A stretch of DNA of 64,000 nucleotides, from the NCBI GenBank assembly GCA_002633025.1, contig NMRB01000167.1:439746-503745 (forward strand). The letters run 5' to 3'. This document shows, piece by piece, positions 54,105-64,000 of the stretch. The stretch's first letter is position 1, and each line of letters begins with the position of its first letter. The position numbers and the translations under genes were made by a program. Origin of the DNA: Notospermus geniculatus (Eukaryota > Nemertea > Pilidiophora > Heteronemertea > Lineidae). The notes beneath the pieces are model-generated. The model made no database searches. It saw nothing but the letters and a program-made list of their open reading frames with translations, and was not told the DNA's origin.

Positions 54105-54610
54105 GGAAATTTGTTATACTATACTCTGTCCTTAAGCGGCAAAAAAGTTCTTTTCGCAAAATTACTGTAATGGCTCTTTATCCATCCTGGCCATCTTCCG
54201 ACCAATTTTGAAAAAAAAAGAAATCTTTCTTGCTTAAAATCAAAGTGTTGCTCCCACTTTAGTAAGCCCCGTTGTTGCTGAAAAAAATAAAAAGTCAGCT
54301 CCTCAACAGACGAGGGCGATGAACAGTGGAAAGGGTTTCTATTATTCTCCTGTTGTTGCGTTCTCACAGGTCGTCTGTCGTGGCAAAAGGAAAAGGAAAA
54401 ACCAATTGTCTCAGCAACCTCTTGGCATATAGGATTTAGGTGGAACCAAAAGTACCGGTAACATTTTTAACATAGGGTATTCTTCTTATACTTCATATCA
54501 TAAGGAAGGAAAAACAAGCCACAAAAATTATTGGAGCCAGTTGTTATTTAGGCCTACATGTACACATCGTGTCAATGTTCGTATGTCTTTTACCGAAGAC
54601 GTCGGAAACA
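54105..54610. other. No recognised feature
   Basis: No supported gene or repeat. Confidence 0.4.
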
Positions 54611-54910
54611 GGGAGGTTTGGCAAATCGGACGAAAAACGAAGTATGAAAAACGAAATTGGACTTCATTTCCATGACGTATGTATTTCAAGAGATGGTTGG
54701 TTCCACAAATAGCGCCTGCTGCAATAGTGTCTTTTAGCATATTACGTTAAACCGGTAGAGTTACGGTGTATATTAAACTTTGAATATGTTTGTTTCCACT
54801 TCGTAGATACGAAGTATTTTGTGGTAGCAACCATCTCCTGAAATACACTACGTCATGGAAATGAAGTCCAATTTCGTACTTCGTGTTTCGTCAGATTTGC
54901 GAAACCTCGC
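54611..54910. mobile_element. Foldback family B, copy 7 (internally deleted)
   Basis: GGGAGGTTTGGCAAATCGGA on the left, CAGATTTGCGAAACCTCGC on the right. It jumps from CCACTTCGTAGATACGAAGT into the right arm, lacking part of the centre. Confidence 0.85.
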
Positions 54911-55149
54911 TAATACTGGGTGTCGACGAATAGCCTAGGCAAAATGTTGAAAAGTTGCTCTTGCTCGCCGGAGATCCAAAGTTAATATATTGAAATCGAT
55001 TTTTCTTATATCAAATCAATACTGAACGACTGTAAGTCGATGCACGTATTCAATTTAAAAGGTCAATAACATGGAGATTGGTATCTCCTCCAGGTATGAG
55101 ACCTTAGATATGAAAACGACTTAAAGTCGCTTTCATAATGGAAAACCCG

Positions 55150-55650
55150 CACACTGACGTCACGACGTGGCACTGCGAACGGTTGTACCGAAGTCCCTTT
55201 TTTCTAACGTTATTTCCATTAGGTAGTTTTCGCAAAGCCCCCGAAACGCCAATGAACGCGAACGCCAAGCCTATTGTACGATGCCACGAAGAGAGCAACG
55301 AAAAAAGGATAGACGTTCGCGTTGGCGTTTCGGGGGCTTTGCAAAAACTCTATATTTATTTCTGGCGTGAAAACAAACCATTTGTGTTGGTATTTATTTC
55401 TGGCGTGAAAACAAACCATTTGTGTTGGTCGCCCGACAGTAAAGCTTGCATCATCGTGTAGCTGATGAAATTTTCTTTTAATCTCATTCCTTTTTTTCTT
55501 AAAATGAAGAGATACGATGACGATAAAAGCAGCGTCTTTTGTGTCATTTTTACTGCAGAAAAATGTACAGGAAATTTTTTCATGACGTAACGTCAGCACC
55601 TATTGACGTCGTTTCGGTACAACCGCTTGCAGCGCCGACCTGGCGGGATA
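55150..55650. mobile_element. Inverted-repeat element CC, copy 1
   Basis: CACTGCGAACGGTTGTACCG on the left; TTTCGGTACAACCGCTTGCA on the right. It contains a nested family M (55224-55350) and a 39-bp tandem duplication (55349-55430, TTTATTTCTGGCGTGAAAAC...). TGACGTCA (CRE-type palindrome) is at 55152-55159. Confidence 0.75.
55224..55350. mobile_element. MITE family M, copy 3, nested
   Basis: TAGTTTTCGCAAAGCCCCCG on the left, CGTTTCGGGGGCTTTGC on the right. Confidence 0.85.
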
Positions 55651-55739
55651 AACCGCAGGGCGGGTTTTCCATTGGAAGTTCTTGGCGGAAATGATGGCAT
55701 TGGTCCAATAGCGTTGTTCCTACACGATGAGACTCGAGG

Positions 55740-55862
55740 GGTCGTATTTTAGAACGCTCCTCAACCTTAGGTCGATAACGACCTTAAGTCTATTGTAAAA
55801 CCACCGAGAACAATACATTTAAGGTGGACCTTAATGTTAAGGAGCGTTCTAAAATACGGCCC
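55740..55862. mobile_element. MITE family H, copy 2
   Basis: GGGTCGTATTTTAGAACGCT and complement, with AAGGTGGACCTTAA inside. Confidence 0.85.
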
Positions 55863-55869
55863 GAGGACT

Positions 55870-56290
55870 ATACTTTATACCACATCCGACTGGCGCGAGG
55901 TTTTCAGCCGATATCTCCGCAACGGCTGGGTCAAATTTGACATACCATACACATCAATCGCCGCTACAGCCATCCTCACTGTCATTTTCCCCATAAACGT
56001 GACAGAAAAAAGTTCTTTCACTAAATCACAGTTTGTGTTTACGGCCGAAATGGCGGCCATTTTGAAATGACGCAATGCATCGCGCACGTGTAAACTGCAC
56101 TGAACACCATGGCGAAATGAAATAGGTTTTGAGAAAGGGGTCCGTTATGCGGGCCTTACGCGAAAAATGAAGATAGCAGAAAGATACCGACAAGAAAGAC
56201 AAGTCAATTGATGTACGGTATGTCGAATTTGACCCAGCCGTTGCGAAGATATCAGCTGAAAACCTCGCGCCAATCGGATATGGAATGAAG
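55870..56290. mobile_element. Inverted-repeat element with ~78-bp arms
   Basis: CCGACTGGCGCGAGGTTTTC...ACGGCTGGGTCAAATTTGAC (55885-55940) is complemented at 56205-56283. The centre includes ATGGCGGCCATTTT (56048), a YY1-like motif. Confidence 0.85.
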
Positions 56291-56299
56291 TGTAGTTGT

Positions 56300-56770
56300 G
56301 CTGGCATGGACACTGATCACGACAGACGACAAATTCCATTCAAGAAATGGCGTGTTACCCAACCCTGTGGCGATACTCCGGTTTTTCGATGCCGTTGTCC
56401 ACACGGAGAGACTCATCATCTTTCATTGGCGGTCTCGAGGTGTATCCTATAACCACTTGTCACATTGTGTTACCGATCCCAGTTTCAAGATGCGCTATGT
56501 CCTGACGGGTCGTAGGCGGGAGTCAACCAGTGGCAAGCTATCACACAAAAATCAGCGATTGGTGTAAGAAAGTGAAAGAAAGGCACTGATCGGTCGACTT
56601 CTGTAACCTAGTTAAAATCTGATTTCTTTCAGTAAACCCCATTGACACTGACGGCCAATATGGCTGTCAGTGTCAATGTTATGCTATGCTAATTACGGTG
56701 TGACATCACGTGAAGAACCTCTATAAAAGTACAAAAAATCGCTAACGATGGGCGGATTTAATACATGTAA
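56300..56770. other. No recognised feature
   Basis: Only a short GACACTGACGGCCA/TGGCTGTCAGTGTC hairpin at 56645-56678. Confidence 0.45.
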
Positions 56771-56778
56771 TAATTCAG

Positions 56779-56873
56779 GGCCGTATTAAGCTTCCTTAAC
56801 TCTAAGGTTTACCTTTAGCTATTGTTTGTATAGGGCAAAATTAGAGTTAAGGAGGGTTCTAGAGTACGGGCCT
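56779..56873. mobile_element. MITE family H, copy 3 (degenerate)
   Basis: GGGCCGTATTAAGCTTCCTT on the left, AAGGAGGGTTCTAGAGTACGGGCC on the right. Confidence 0.75.
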
Positions 56874-57052
56874 CAATTTAATGCAAATTTAAAAAACGCT
56901 ACTCTCGCTGATGGACTAAATGCATACACATGTAAAAACTCGAGAATTGTGAGTCACAAATATATCGAATTTTTGTCAAGTCCGGCCAGCAGATAGACGG
57001 GCTGTTTACCCGGGCTGTTTATGCATGGTAATGAAAGCGTGCGGGGTATTAA

Positions 57053-57240
57053 AGGAACACGGTATGCGATTTCTTAGTGGTATTTTGACTGCCGACGTAG
57101 AGGGAACCGCCTAGCGGCAGCAATACGAACTACATAAAAACCATTACAAAATGCACGTAATACATACATGTAGGGTCCATTCGCCGACAACGTAGTTTAT
57201 AATAGTCCCTGGGGTTGAAGAGCGGCGCGCACGGGCTAGG
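57053..57240. mobile_element. MITE family G, truncated copy 3
   Basis: TTAA then AGGAACACGGTATGCGATTT, GACTGCCGACGTAGAGGGAA and GGTCCATTCGCCGACAACG shared with 51957-52155. Confidence 0.65.
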
Positions 57241-57480
57241 GGCATCTAAAAATAACCCGTGATATCAAGAAGGTGATCTATACATGTAAATAGATCCGCG
57301 ACAAGTTTTATGCCGCACGGATGGCGGCAAATACCGAAGCCTTCTTGCCCTAGCGGCCGCTTCTGGAACCAAAATGTTAAAACATCCTATGAAAAGTTAT
57401 TGCTCGAATCACCGATTTCCCTTTTTGACGAATCAAACGATATACCGGTACTTCGATTCACTTCAATCTTACTTTTTACC

Positions 57481-57975
57481 ATAAAGGAACCAAACATAAA
57501 GGTTTAACTGCGAACGATGAAGTAACTGAGGGATACACTTCATGTGTTGCCACAAGATGTCTCTCACAGCCTGAAATTTGGCTTTACGTACATGTAATAG
57601 GCACGAGCTTCAACTTTTTTTGTGGTGAAGGGGTTCATGATCCTGTCAACTTGATGCTTTGAATTCCATTTCTGAGCATAACAGAGCTATTTTCAGCACA
57701 ATTAGTGTTCCACGTGCAAATGTACGTTAGCCTATTCAAATGTACACAGATGACGCTGCGCTCTCATCGTTCGTGGGGTTCTCATTAATTCAGTCCTTTT
57801 GTATCATAAGATAAACTGGTCGGAATTCAACAAAATTTGCAGTAAACACGCAGAAGGGTCTTCCCTATCACATGGAAGAGTCAGAATGCAAATCTGTTGA
57901 AGTTTAAAGGGATACTGTCCACATTTATAAAATGCTAAATTTGTAAGTTGAACCCTTATGTTTGATTCCTTTATG
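57481..57975 (-). mobile_element. GGAACCAAACATAAAGG-ended element, copy 2
   Basis: Reverse-orientation copy of 22112-23089 without the nested 268-bp element. It carries TACATGTA at 57589-57596 where copy 1 has TA. Confidence 0.85.
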
Positions 57976-59706
57976 CTATTACCTAATACCAATTGAAAAT
58001 ACAGTCACCTTATGCATCACAACAAATGTAGAGTACGCAATCGTCCGTACACGTACGGTACATGTACATGTACCTACCTATGTACATTTACGTAGTCATG
58101 AAAATGATTATCCCTCACTTACCCCCGGACACTTTCCTTACTTTATGATAGACTAGGAAGCATTAAAGAGCAATTATAGTCCTTAAGGGCATGGTACCGG
58201 ATGTTCCCCTGGGTCCTATATCCGTTTCCTGTAAGTCCCAAATCTACCCATAATGAAAGCAATGGTTTCCGTTCCTTTGCGGTTCCGGTTTCCGCACTCG
58301 CCTGATATGCCAGGTGTTTGATCACTAACAATACCCTTTCGATAAATCTCGTGTTTATAATGCTGAAAAAGAGTCTGGCGACTGGTTACCGGCGAAGTAA
58401 ATAGAACGAAGGCAAGTACATGTATAAAACCTTAGTCTCCATACTTACATGTACACAATGTTGTACATCTCATGTATGCAAAAATGGTAGGCCTACTCCC
58501 ATTGTGTACACACAGGCTGCGCGAGACTGCTTTTGCACAGACCTGTGTAGCCGTGGAACGCATCACATCGGCCAGATTTGCCCGACGTGTACGTCCGCGA
58601 CCTCATCACAGCGTAGGAATAAAATAAGTCCAAGTTACTCGCTTAACATTCTTTGTTTAATGCAAAAGTATTTACAGATTTTTTGTGGATAATTGAATAG
58701 CAAGTAACAAACCTCATAATAAGCGAGGTAGGTATTTTGATCCTAGAAACTACAGGGAGCGAGGGATCTCATGATCAGCCAAGAAAGTAGTTCGCTGTGA
58801 ATCACCCGACGCCATCTTGATTACCCACAATTCTGTGAGCACGGCGTAACAGATTGGTGCGAGGTAGGAGCGCCTTCTGTTGTAACAATGGGCCTACTCC
58901 GGCTTAACTTGAAAATTCCCCACCATATTTGGTGAAATAGTTCCCTCTGCAAAAAATCAGGAGTAAATCGGCACTCTTCAACGTTCTACGATATAGTACA
59001 ATGTATGGTGAATGTGGGTGTGGCAATTTCAAGCATCGCCCCATCGGCTCCAGGGAAATTTAAGACACGCGAAGTTATATAACACTACGTGCAAATATAG
59101 TTAACCTACATGTACATGTATTTACAAAGTGCACACAAAAGCAGTGTATACATGTAGGTACATTCGTATTGTATTTCAAATGTTACCACTTTTTTAGTCT
59201 TTTCCATTACTGTGCTTATCTACTTCATCCTTCTACGAAATGCTCCTTATGTCATTTTTAATCGAGCTTCGATGGCAGATGGCACAATTAGGCCTACAGC
59301 CTTTCATGCAATTATGCTTATATCCCTCGATGTAGCCGAGCACAGATGACAAGAAGTCAATCTTCTGCGAGACTGACGGTGAAAAGTCTAACGATAGGGT
59401 CACTGATGAATACGAGGCTAGGGAACTAAATGTTCGGACCTCTAGCAGGACTATGATATTAATACAAAAATGGGTGCAAGTCCTGTTCCAACCTCAACAT
59501 GCACCTGTCTTTCGGTCACCATGGCAACATGGGAATATCGCAGAAACTGAGAAAACCTGTAGAAGAGGAACAATAAGGTTACAAGAGATCACTGATGCTA
59601 GTCAAGTGTAACTCGTGAACAAGTGGAACGTCGATGGCGAGGCCATTTCGGAAAGAAGCGCTGCTTTTGTAAACGAGACCATCTCATGTCTTTTTCTTTC
59701 TTATTC
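57976..59706. other. No recognised gene
   Basis: TACATGTA-rich stretches (58060, 58420, 58447, 59109, 59150); otherwise no supported gene, RNA or inverted repeat. Confidence 0.4.
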
Positions 59707-59815
59707 TATCTGGTTGATCCTTCATCAAAAAACATATGCTCTCTCAAAGATTAAGCCATGCATGTCTAAATACGAACTTCTACGCCGTAAAACCCCGAAT
59801 GGCCAGATCAGTGGG
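59707..59815 (+). rRNA. Degenerate 18S rRNA 5'-end fragment
   Basis: CTGGTTGATCC, CATATGCT, a 27-base run containing AAGATTAAGCCATGCATGTC, then AACTTCTACG, CCGAATGGC and ATCAGT occur in the order and approximate spacing of the eukaryotic 18S 5' domain (first ~110 nt). Indels replace TGCCAGTAG and the later part of the domain is absent, so this is a pseudogene fragment and not a functional rRNA. Confidence 0.85.
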
Positions 59816-60081
59816 TCGTTGTTTTCCGGTAATGGCGTGCACAGGAACTACCTTCATTGACGGATTAGGGTTGGAATGTCAAATACGCCTAGCAGCAACA
59901 CCAGGGTTAGGGTTTGGGGGCTCCCCTACCCCTATATTATTATTACAGACAAGGAATGAAACTCCTCCTGCCTTTTCCTGTACATGCATATGCTAGTGCA
60001 TTTTGAGAGATCTCCTGTCATTCCAGAACGAGGCTGACAGTGGCGCCGCCACCAGAAAATTTCTGTCAGCTTCGTCCGAGC

Positions 60082-60206
60082 CCATCCATGAAGTTCGTAA
60101 AAAGACTGTAAAAATTTGCCACTACCCCCACTCCGTTCGGACACAGTTTGAGCCCGTTCGGCAACATTTTCAAGAACGTACTAAGAACTAGCTCAGTGTG
60201 ATGGGG
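60082..60206 (-). mobile_element. MITE family D, truncated copy (reverse)
   Basis: The complement of GTTCTTAGTACGTTCTTGAA, ATGTTGCCGAACGGGCTCAA and TTTACAGTCTTTTTACGAAC matches 24730-24870. Confidence 0.8.
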
Positions 60207-60476
60207 GCAGTAGGAATAGAGCAAGCCAGGAGGAAACACCATAGTCCTGGAATTCCAACTATTGGAACCTTTTGCAAGCACTCATCTGCCCATCACCTGA
60301 CCGCCTCTTCAACACTATCATTTGGGATTTTTAATAAAAGGAATACATGTAGGCAGCAAAAGCAGTTTTTGGTCCGTCAGTTGTTCGCCTTTCACATCCA
60401 ACAACTTTCAGCCGCACAACGTGCTGGCCAGTGAATTCCATCGTCACTGGTAGGCAAGATCCGCAAGAAAGAGCTG

Positions 60477-60590
60477 CTTGAATGGCATTTTAGAAAGGTT
60501 TCGAATAACTAATCCAATTTTTGGCAACTCTTTCTAGATTTATTTAACACGACGTTTCCACCAGTGTTCCCGGTCTTTGTCTAACAACCC
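60477..60590 (-). repeat. Penelope/hammerhead-like remnant, copy 2
   Basis: Shares ATTTTAGAAAGG, GAATAACTAATCCAA and CACGACGTTTC with 25990-26112. Confidence 0.4.
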
Positions 60591-60675
60591 AAAGTCCAGT
60601 GTACTGTTATAGTACATCAAACTCTTTTGTTGTTACATAACGCATAAAAGACAACTCTGTAGGCCTACACATTAT

Positions 60676-60730
60676 TCCCCTGAGGAAGGTGCTCAATAAA
60701 GTCGAAACGTCGGGAAATGTTGACGTAGCG
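60676..60730 (+). ncRNA. Hammerhead-like core (candidate)
   Basis: CTGAGGA (60680-60686), then GAAA (60704-60707), then a 5-bp helix ACGTC/GACGT (60707-60711, 60722-60726) followed by A at the cleavage position. This fits the CUGANGA-GAAA-helix III-UH order of minimal hammerheads in Penelope-like elements. Helix II is poor and helix I weak, so activity is doubtful. Confidence 0.25.
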
Positions 60731-60739
60731 TTGTTGTTC

Positions 60740-61324
60740 CTCCTTTCACTGAGAAGATTTGCCGTATTCCTCCTACATTCGAAATACTATTATTATATGG
60801 ATGCCCTCCAGCCGCCAGCGATTTTCCATGCGTCAGGCCAACACCTGATTTATGTCGGTTTTCCGGCAGTCTCTACAAATAACAACGCTGCAGTCTCTTC
60901 ATCTGCTTCAAGAATGCGGAATGTCTTTCCTCAATCACTTATCAGAGCTCGAACGATTTCGAAACAGATTAACACCCGCAGAACACGTGGAGATTTCGCA
61001 ACCACTTACAATGGATGTTTTTGTCATCGACGCAAAATTCTCCATGTTCGCTGCGGGCTTTAGGGAGAGTCAACATCAACACGACTTTATCTCCCCACAA
61101 TCTTCTCCTCCGTTCTCTGTTTCTTTGCTTGTATTCTCGCTTCCTGAGGCGTTACTTACTCATTCATGGAACCAAATCAACACCGCTATTCATCAATCAT
61201 TAATGCTATTGCTTATTTCAGAGATACAGAATTCAATGAAATTCCCTGGTAGTATAAATCAACCCGTAATTAGTTTTTGCCCATTATCAAAACTTGACAT
61301 CACAAGAATGAAGAGCTGCGTGCC
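60740..61324. other. No confident gene
   Basis: Overlapping frames of 124 and 183 codons (60689-61063, 60852-61403) show no recognisable domain. Confidence 0.35.
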
Positions 61325-62225
61325 GTTTGTCCCGACAGGTCGGCGCTGCGAGCGGTACGACCGAAGCGACGTTTTAAGTGTTGATGTTACATGTACGTCA
61401 TGAAAAAATGAGCTGTACATTTTTCTACAGAAATGAGACAAAGACGTTGCCGTTATCGCAATCCTATCTTTTCATTTTAAGGAAAAGAGCAACGAAAAAA
61501 TGAGCTGTACATTTTTCTACAGAAATATGAGACAAAGACGCTGCCATTATCGCCATCCTATCTTTTCATTTTAAGGAAAGGAGAACCGAAAAATGCAGAA
61601 ATTTTCATCTGCTACAAGACGATGTAAATTTTAATGCCAGGCGACCGAAACAAAAGGGTTGCTTTCACGCCAGAAATAAACGGAAACAAGCCAGGTGAGT
61701 GGCGACAGGGGTTCGCTATGTCGAATAAGCATGGTTGGGGAGAAGAGAGGAATGTAGAGGAATTGGTTACTGTAAACTCACTGCACACGAACCTCACGGG
61801 AAAAAGCCTGGCTGAACATGTGAACGCAGTGGGGGCTGCCCACCTCTACGAAAAATCGACGCGACCACGCAATACCCAGCGCTCATAGCGGACAAATCGT
61901 GGAACTACACTTTGTACACAAGCTCGGCGAGAAATCGCCGAAATTTGTACCTCTGCTGACGTTTGTTCGCACTGCCCAACTAATCAGGTCGAAAGCTAGT
62001 GGTACACTATCACCAGACGCAATATGACGTTAAAATACCGCAAAATAAGGCGGTAAACGTCAAGGAAAGCTGCGTTGACGTCTAAAAATAGCTTCAAAAG
62101 TGGTTTGAAAATAGGGGTCCATATGGTCGCAGCTAGCGCTTCAAGCGGCTCCATAGCGAACCAATAACGTTAGAAACAAGAAACTTCGGTTACACCGCTC
62201 GCAGCGCCACGCCGTGACGTTAGTT
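61325..62225. mobile_element. Inverted-repeat element CC, copy 2
   Basis: GGTCGGCGCTGCGAGCGGTA and CGACCGAAG on the left; CTTCGGTTACACCGCTCGCA and GCGCC on the right. The interior shares TTTCTACAGAAA, CATTTTAAGG and GAAATTTTCATC sequence with 55450-55600. Confidence 0.7.
61401..61590. repeat. ~95-bp tandem duplication
   Basis: GAAAAAATGAGCTGTACATT to TTTTAAGGAAA is repeated twice, about 93% identical, inside element CC copy 2. Confidence 0.9.
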
Positions 62226-63880
62226 CCTCCGGTTCCCCAATAAATTCTGCGAGCTGGTTTCTCCGAAGAGCTGAATGCAACTGCCTTTGCCATCTTGCCT
62301 TGTTTCCCATAGAAAAATCATACATGCCTCCATTACCTTTCATTTCAATGATCCAAAGAATAGAAGATTCGGCTTATTGACGTGAAACCAATTTGTTTAC
62401 TCGAGTTAAGAAACCTTTAATGACCTTTGCGAAACATTTAATATGCAATTGTTGCCAAAGGCTGGAAATGCTTATTCAATACGTCCTTCAGTACTTTATC
62501 TTTTAACAGTATATTCTTGCCACAGGTTGGTTAATAAAAACCTTCATTAAGATTTCGGTACTTTGTAGTAGACAACCATTTCTCCTTTATCTTTTGATGC
62601 TTCAAGAAGAATTCAAGTTTTAACGAACACAGCCAGCGAGCGCACATTCTTTATTAATGACCCCAGGCTTAAAGGCGGCGTATTAAGGTAGCGAAAGTCG
62701 TTTACTTCGTGCCGATGGTTCATATCGTGCTCTGAGCAAGGAGTAACTAGTCAGTGATATTTTCAAATAATTGGAAACTATACTAATATTCTCAGCACCA
62801 GGTCTATATGATAAGAAATAATGGCATGTACTTTTGTCTCCTGAAGTTCCCGTATGATTATTTGCAATGGGTCGTTGACTGAGGTGGAACAAAAACTTCC
62901 TCTCAGAATTCTAAATGGTTGTCTTTTTTAATTTTGATGATTTTTGTCGTCGTGTTTTCTTTGACATATTTCTGTTATCTAATGGGGAACCGGCGTGCCC
63001 AAAGGAGGCGCTGGGGAACAACTCAGTTTTAACACGAAAGCGCATGCGCTGCGACGTTGAAAACGTCATTGACGTCGCGCATCGTTCGTGACTTTACATG
63101 TATGTGCGATGCGATGTTGCTCTTCGGTCTGTTGGTTACGCTAAAACAGTCAATTTTATCGATGAAATTCAACATGTTCCCGCTTGAATTTTCGTTTGAA
63201 AACCACTGAAAACATTCACATACATTGAGTCAGTCCTATACTTGATGATGAACGTGTAAAAATTGAAATTCAATGGACTATTCAGGTTTATTAGGGCCAG
63301 AAGTAGGGTGTACATGTAGTTTCAGAATTAAATGGCAAATAACGTTGGCTTGACTTTCGACGTCATAGTTTTAACTGAGTTGTTCGTCAGCGCCACGTCA
63401 CGGATTAGTTCCGCTGGGTCCTCATTCAATAATGTTCGTTGCCATTTATACTTTGTTCAATCCCCTATTCGATCATCACTGCCCGCGTGACCACAACTAC
63501 AGCACACGTGGTGCTGTTCAGAAAGAGAGAAGAACCCGTAGTTCCCTTCAGTAAATCGACACCTACTAGAAAAACATCAAAAATAAAATCTTCTCCGAAA
63601 CGCTAGGAACGTACCTGAGTAAATAATCCTATTATTTTGTGTAACATATCGCACAACCATTTCTTCATCGATTATATACCATGTTTATTTTGCCTACGGG
63701 TAATATTGTTATCTTTGTTGGAGAAAAATGTTGCAAAAACACCAATGAGCCAACCTGAAATATTAATAAGAACAACAAGGAGGAATAACTTTTTGCATGT
63801 TTCTATCTCCGTTCTTTTTCCCTTCTAAATGCATATATCGCAGTCGTTACAATGTAAGGTATGTTGAATATGAATTCTAA
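62226..63880. other. No recognised feature
   Basis: No supported gene or repeat. AAGGTAGCGAAA at 62686 resembles a large-subunit rRNA string, but the context does not. Confidence 0.4.
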
Positions 63881-63884
63881 AATA

Positions 63885-63955
63885 CCTGTGTATTTCAAAT
63901 GGATAATGCATTAGCCTCATTCTGAATGTAACGGGTTCAGGTTCGGCAACAACCC
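63885..63955 (+). mobile_element. Possible tRNA-derived SINE head
   Basis: TCAAATGGATAATGCATTAG resembles an A-box region and GGGTTCAGGTTC a decayed B box about 30 bases later. No acceptor stem. Confidence 0.35.
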
Positions 63956-64000
63956 GCTCAGTGTTTCACAAATGGCGTCCACCATTTTGTTTCTCGCCTC

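Noticed and set aside
60852-61403. 183-codon plus-strand frame
   Set aside because: Overlaps another frame in a different phase and runs into a MITE arm; no domain.
62670-62720. Large-subunit rRNA fragment (AAGGTAGCGAAA)
   Set aside because: Only about 12 bases match; the surrounding sequence does not follow 28S or 23S.

Overview
The window looks like animal nuclear DNA, most likely from a marine invertebrate with a repeat-dense, heterozygous genome (amphioxus, hemichordate, echinoderm or mollusc are all possible; I cannot decide from sequence alone). Reasons: LINE reverse-transcriptase remnants, tRNA-derived SINE heads, a TTAGGG-type interstitial telomeric tract, dozens of short inverted-repeat (MITE/foldback) elements with target-site duplications, a degenerate 18S rRNA fragment, CTCF-like motifs, and no bacterial gene organisation. 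I find no complete protein-coding gene; nearly all long reading frames lie inside palindromic repeats or lack any recognisable family.

Layout. 1-1.4 kb: back-to-back MITEs. 2.1-3.3 kb: a tRNA-SINE head between short direct repeats and a 5'-truncated LINE on the minus strand. 3.8-4.1 kb: a foldback element built from CCACCCGGGTGG palindromes. 4.4-9.6 kb: duplicated segments, composite MITEs and a 434-base gap. 10.4-13.2 kb: large inverted repeats with nested MITEs. 17.8-21.5 kb: TTAA-flanked and hairpin MITEs, plus an apparent tandem duplication joined by a single N that is best read as unmerged allelic contig ends. 22-27 kb: further nested elements, a perfect 60-bp palindrome and a 0.7-kb direct duplication. 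28.3-39.4 kb: a tandem segmental duplication (copy 1 28310-33249, copy 2 33250-39386). Differences between its copies expose three insertions with intact empty sites. 39.4-50 kb: 339-bp tandem duplication, SINE head, MITE clusters. 50.2-51.9 kb: inverted repeat inside a ~313-bp tandem repeat that carries CTCF-like motifs. 52-64 kb: more MITEs, an 18S fragment and a Penelope/hammerhead-like remnant.

The most interesting signal is the palindromic octamer TACATGTA, present about once per kb (about 64 by my count, against roughly 2 expected from base composition). Comparing paralogous repeat copies shows repeated gain of exactly six bases, CATGTA, directly after a TA dinucleotide; in one element it is iterated four times. 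In four cases several related copies lack the hexamer, which points to insertion rather than loss. Other notable themes are at least six MITE families flanked by TTAA (piggyBac-like target choice) and a set of otherwise different palindromic elements sharing a GGGCC..ATTCATAAA-type end.
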